NCBI GenBank assembly: GCA_964541225.1 | Contig: CAZIPN010000049.1 | Span: 1-7,881, forward strand | Origin: CAZIPN01 sp964541225 | GTDB lineage: Bacteria; Actinomycetota; Coriobacteriia; Anaerosomatales; JAAXUF01 | Direction: 5' to 3' | DNA length: 7,881 nucleotides | Shown here: one piece after another, positions 7,781 to 7,881 of the stretch | Position numbering within the stretch: position 1 is the stretch's first letter | Layout of the letters: each line of letters starts with the position of its first letter | Position numbers and translations under genes: made by a program | Notes under the pieces: model-generated | What the model was told of the DNA's origin: nothing | Database searches by the model: none | Seen by the model: the letters and a program-made list of their open reading frames with translations, nothing else

Positions 7781-7781
7781 G
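7761..7781 (-). promoter_or_regulatory. Degenerate HAIR-like candidate HspR operator
   Basis: The HAIR consensus for HspR is CTTGAGT-N7-ACTCAAG. The minus strand here reads CTTGACA (7781-7775), 7 bp, then GCTCAGA (7767-7761): 5 of 7 matches in the left arm and 4 of 7 in the right, with the correct 7-bp spacing. It overlaps the -35 box and the spacer of the dnaK promoter, where a bound repressor would block RNA polymerase. The left-arm match is partly forced by the TTGACA box, so the support is moderate. Confidence 0.4.
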
Positions 7782-7797
7782 TTATGTACCAACGCTC
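7764..7797. promoter_or_regulatory. 8-bp inverted repeat bracketing the dnaK -35 box
   Basis: GAGCGTTG (7764-7771) and CAACGCTC (7790-7797) are perfect inverted arms separated by 18 bp, with centres 26 bp apart, and the TTGACA box lies between them. The geometry suits a dimeric or doubly bound regulator on the promoter. The arms match neither HAIR nor CIRCE, so they could be a site for another factor or an unusual, widely spaced HspR site. The symmetry is seen directly; function is inference. Confidence 0.4.
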
Positions 7798-7828
7798 CGA
7801 GGCGTTCCTACCCTGATCCCTCCACTCT

Positions 7829-7848
7829 GAAGCCCGCTGCGCGGCTTC
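7829..7848. other. Hairpin upstream of the dnaK promoter
   Basis: GAAGCC (7829-7834) and GGCTTC (7843-7848) form a 6-bp stem; an alternative inner pairing CCGC/GCGG (7834-7837, 7841-7844) is also possible. Neither strand has a following T-tract. It could belong to the end of the neighbouring unit outside the window. No gene is visible in 7798-7881. Confidence 0.25.
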
Positions 7849-7881
7849 GGGTGGGTCGAGACGCCGCCACAGACCGCCCCC

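Noticed and set aside
7656..7881. CIRCE element for HrcA control of dnaK
   Set aside because: No TTAGCACTC or GAGTGCTAA arm, even with several mismatches, is visible upstream of dnaK.

Overview
The window carries a complete heat-shock chaperone operon on the minus strand, in the order dnaK, grpE, dnaJ, hspR, clpB. After an intergenic stretch of about 770 bp comes the first 28 codons of cydA (cytochrome bd oxidase subunit I), also on the minus strand and cut by the left edge. No convincing gene lies on the plus strand. The high G+C content, the strong G/C preference at third codon positions and above all the MerR-type repressor gene hspR behind dnaJ point to an actinobacterium. The joining of clpB to the hspR operon, the Gram-positive-type DnaK and a nearby cytochrome bd gene would fit a Coriobacteriia-like or other anaerobic/microaerobic lineage; that finer placement is inference.

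Layout from right to left, in the direction of transcription. Positions 7656-7881 hold a good sigma70-type promoter (TTGACA, 17 bp, TATGGT) overlapped by a degenerate HspR-box-like sequence and a perfect 8-bp inverted repeat, followed by a leader of about 90 nt. dnaK (7655-5748), grpE (5745-5059) and dnaJ (5055-3925) are separated by only 2-3 nt, and each has a purine-rich ribosome binding site. hspR (3890-3483) follows after 34 nt with a GTG start. clpB (3437-858) follows after 45 nt. Downstream of clpB are a small hairpin on the stop codon and a better terminator candidate at 725-753.

Positions 86-857 contain no recognisable full gene. They hold a 27-codon reading frame behind a perfect AGGAGG, a strong GC hairpin, and a candidate cydA promoter with two copies of a palindromic 10-mer. 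cydA starts at 85.

The genes form one functional unit. DnaK, its co-chaperone DnaJ and its exchange factor GrpE refold proteins. ClpB works with them to pull aggregates apart. HspR represses the operon, with DnaK as its known co-repressor in other actinobacteria, which closes a feedback loop. I do not see a new biological system here. The most useful leads are the operator architecture at dnaK and the small elements in the clpB-cydA gap.
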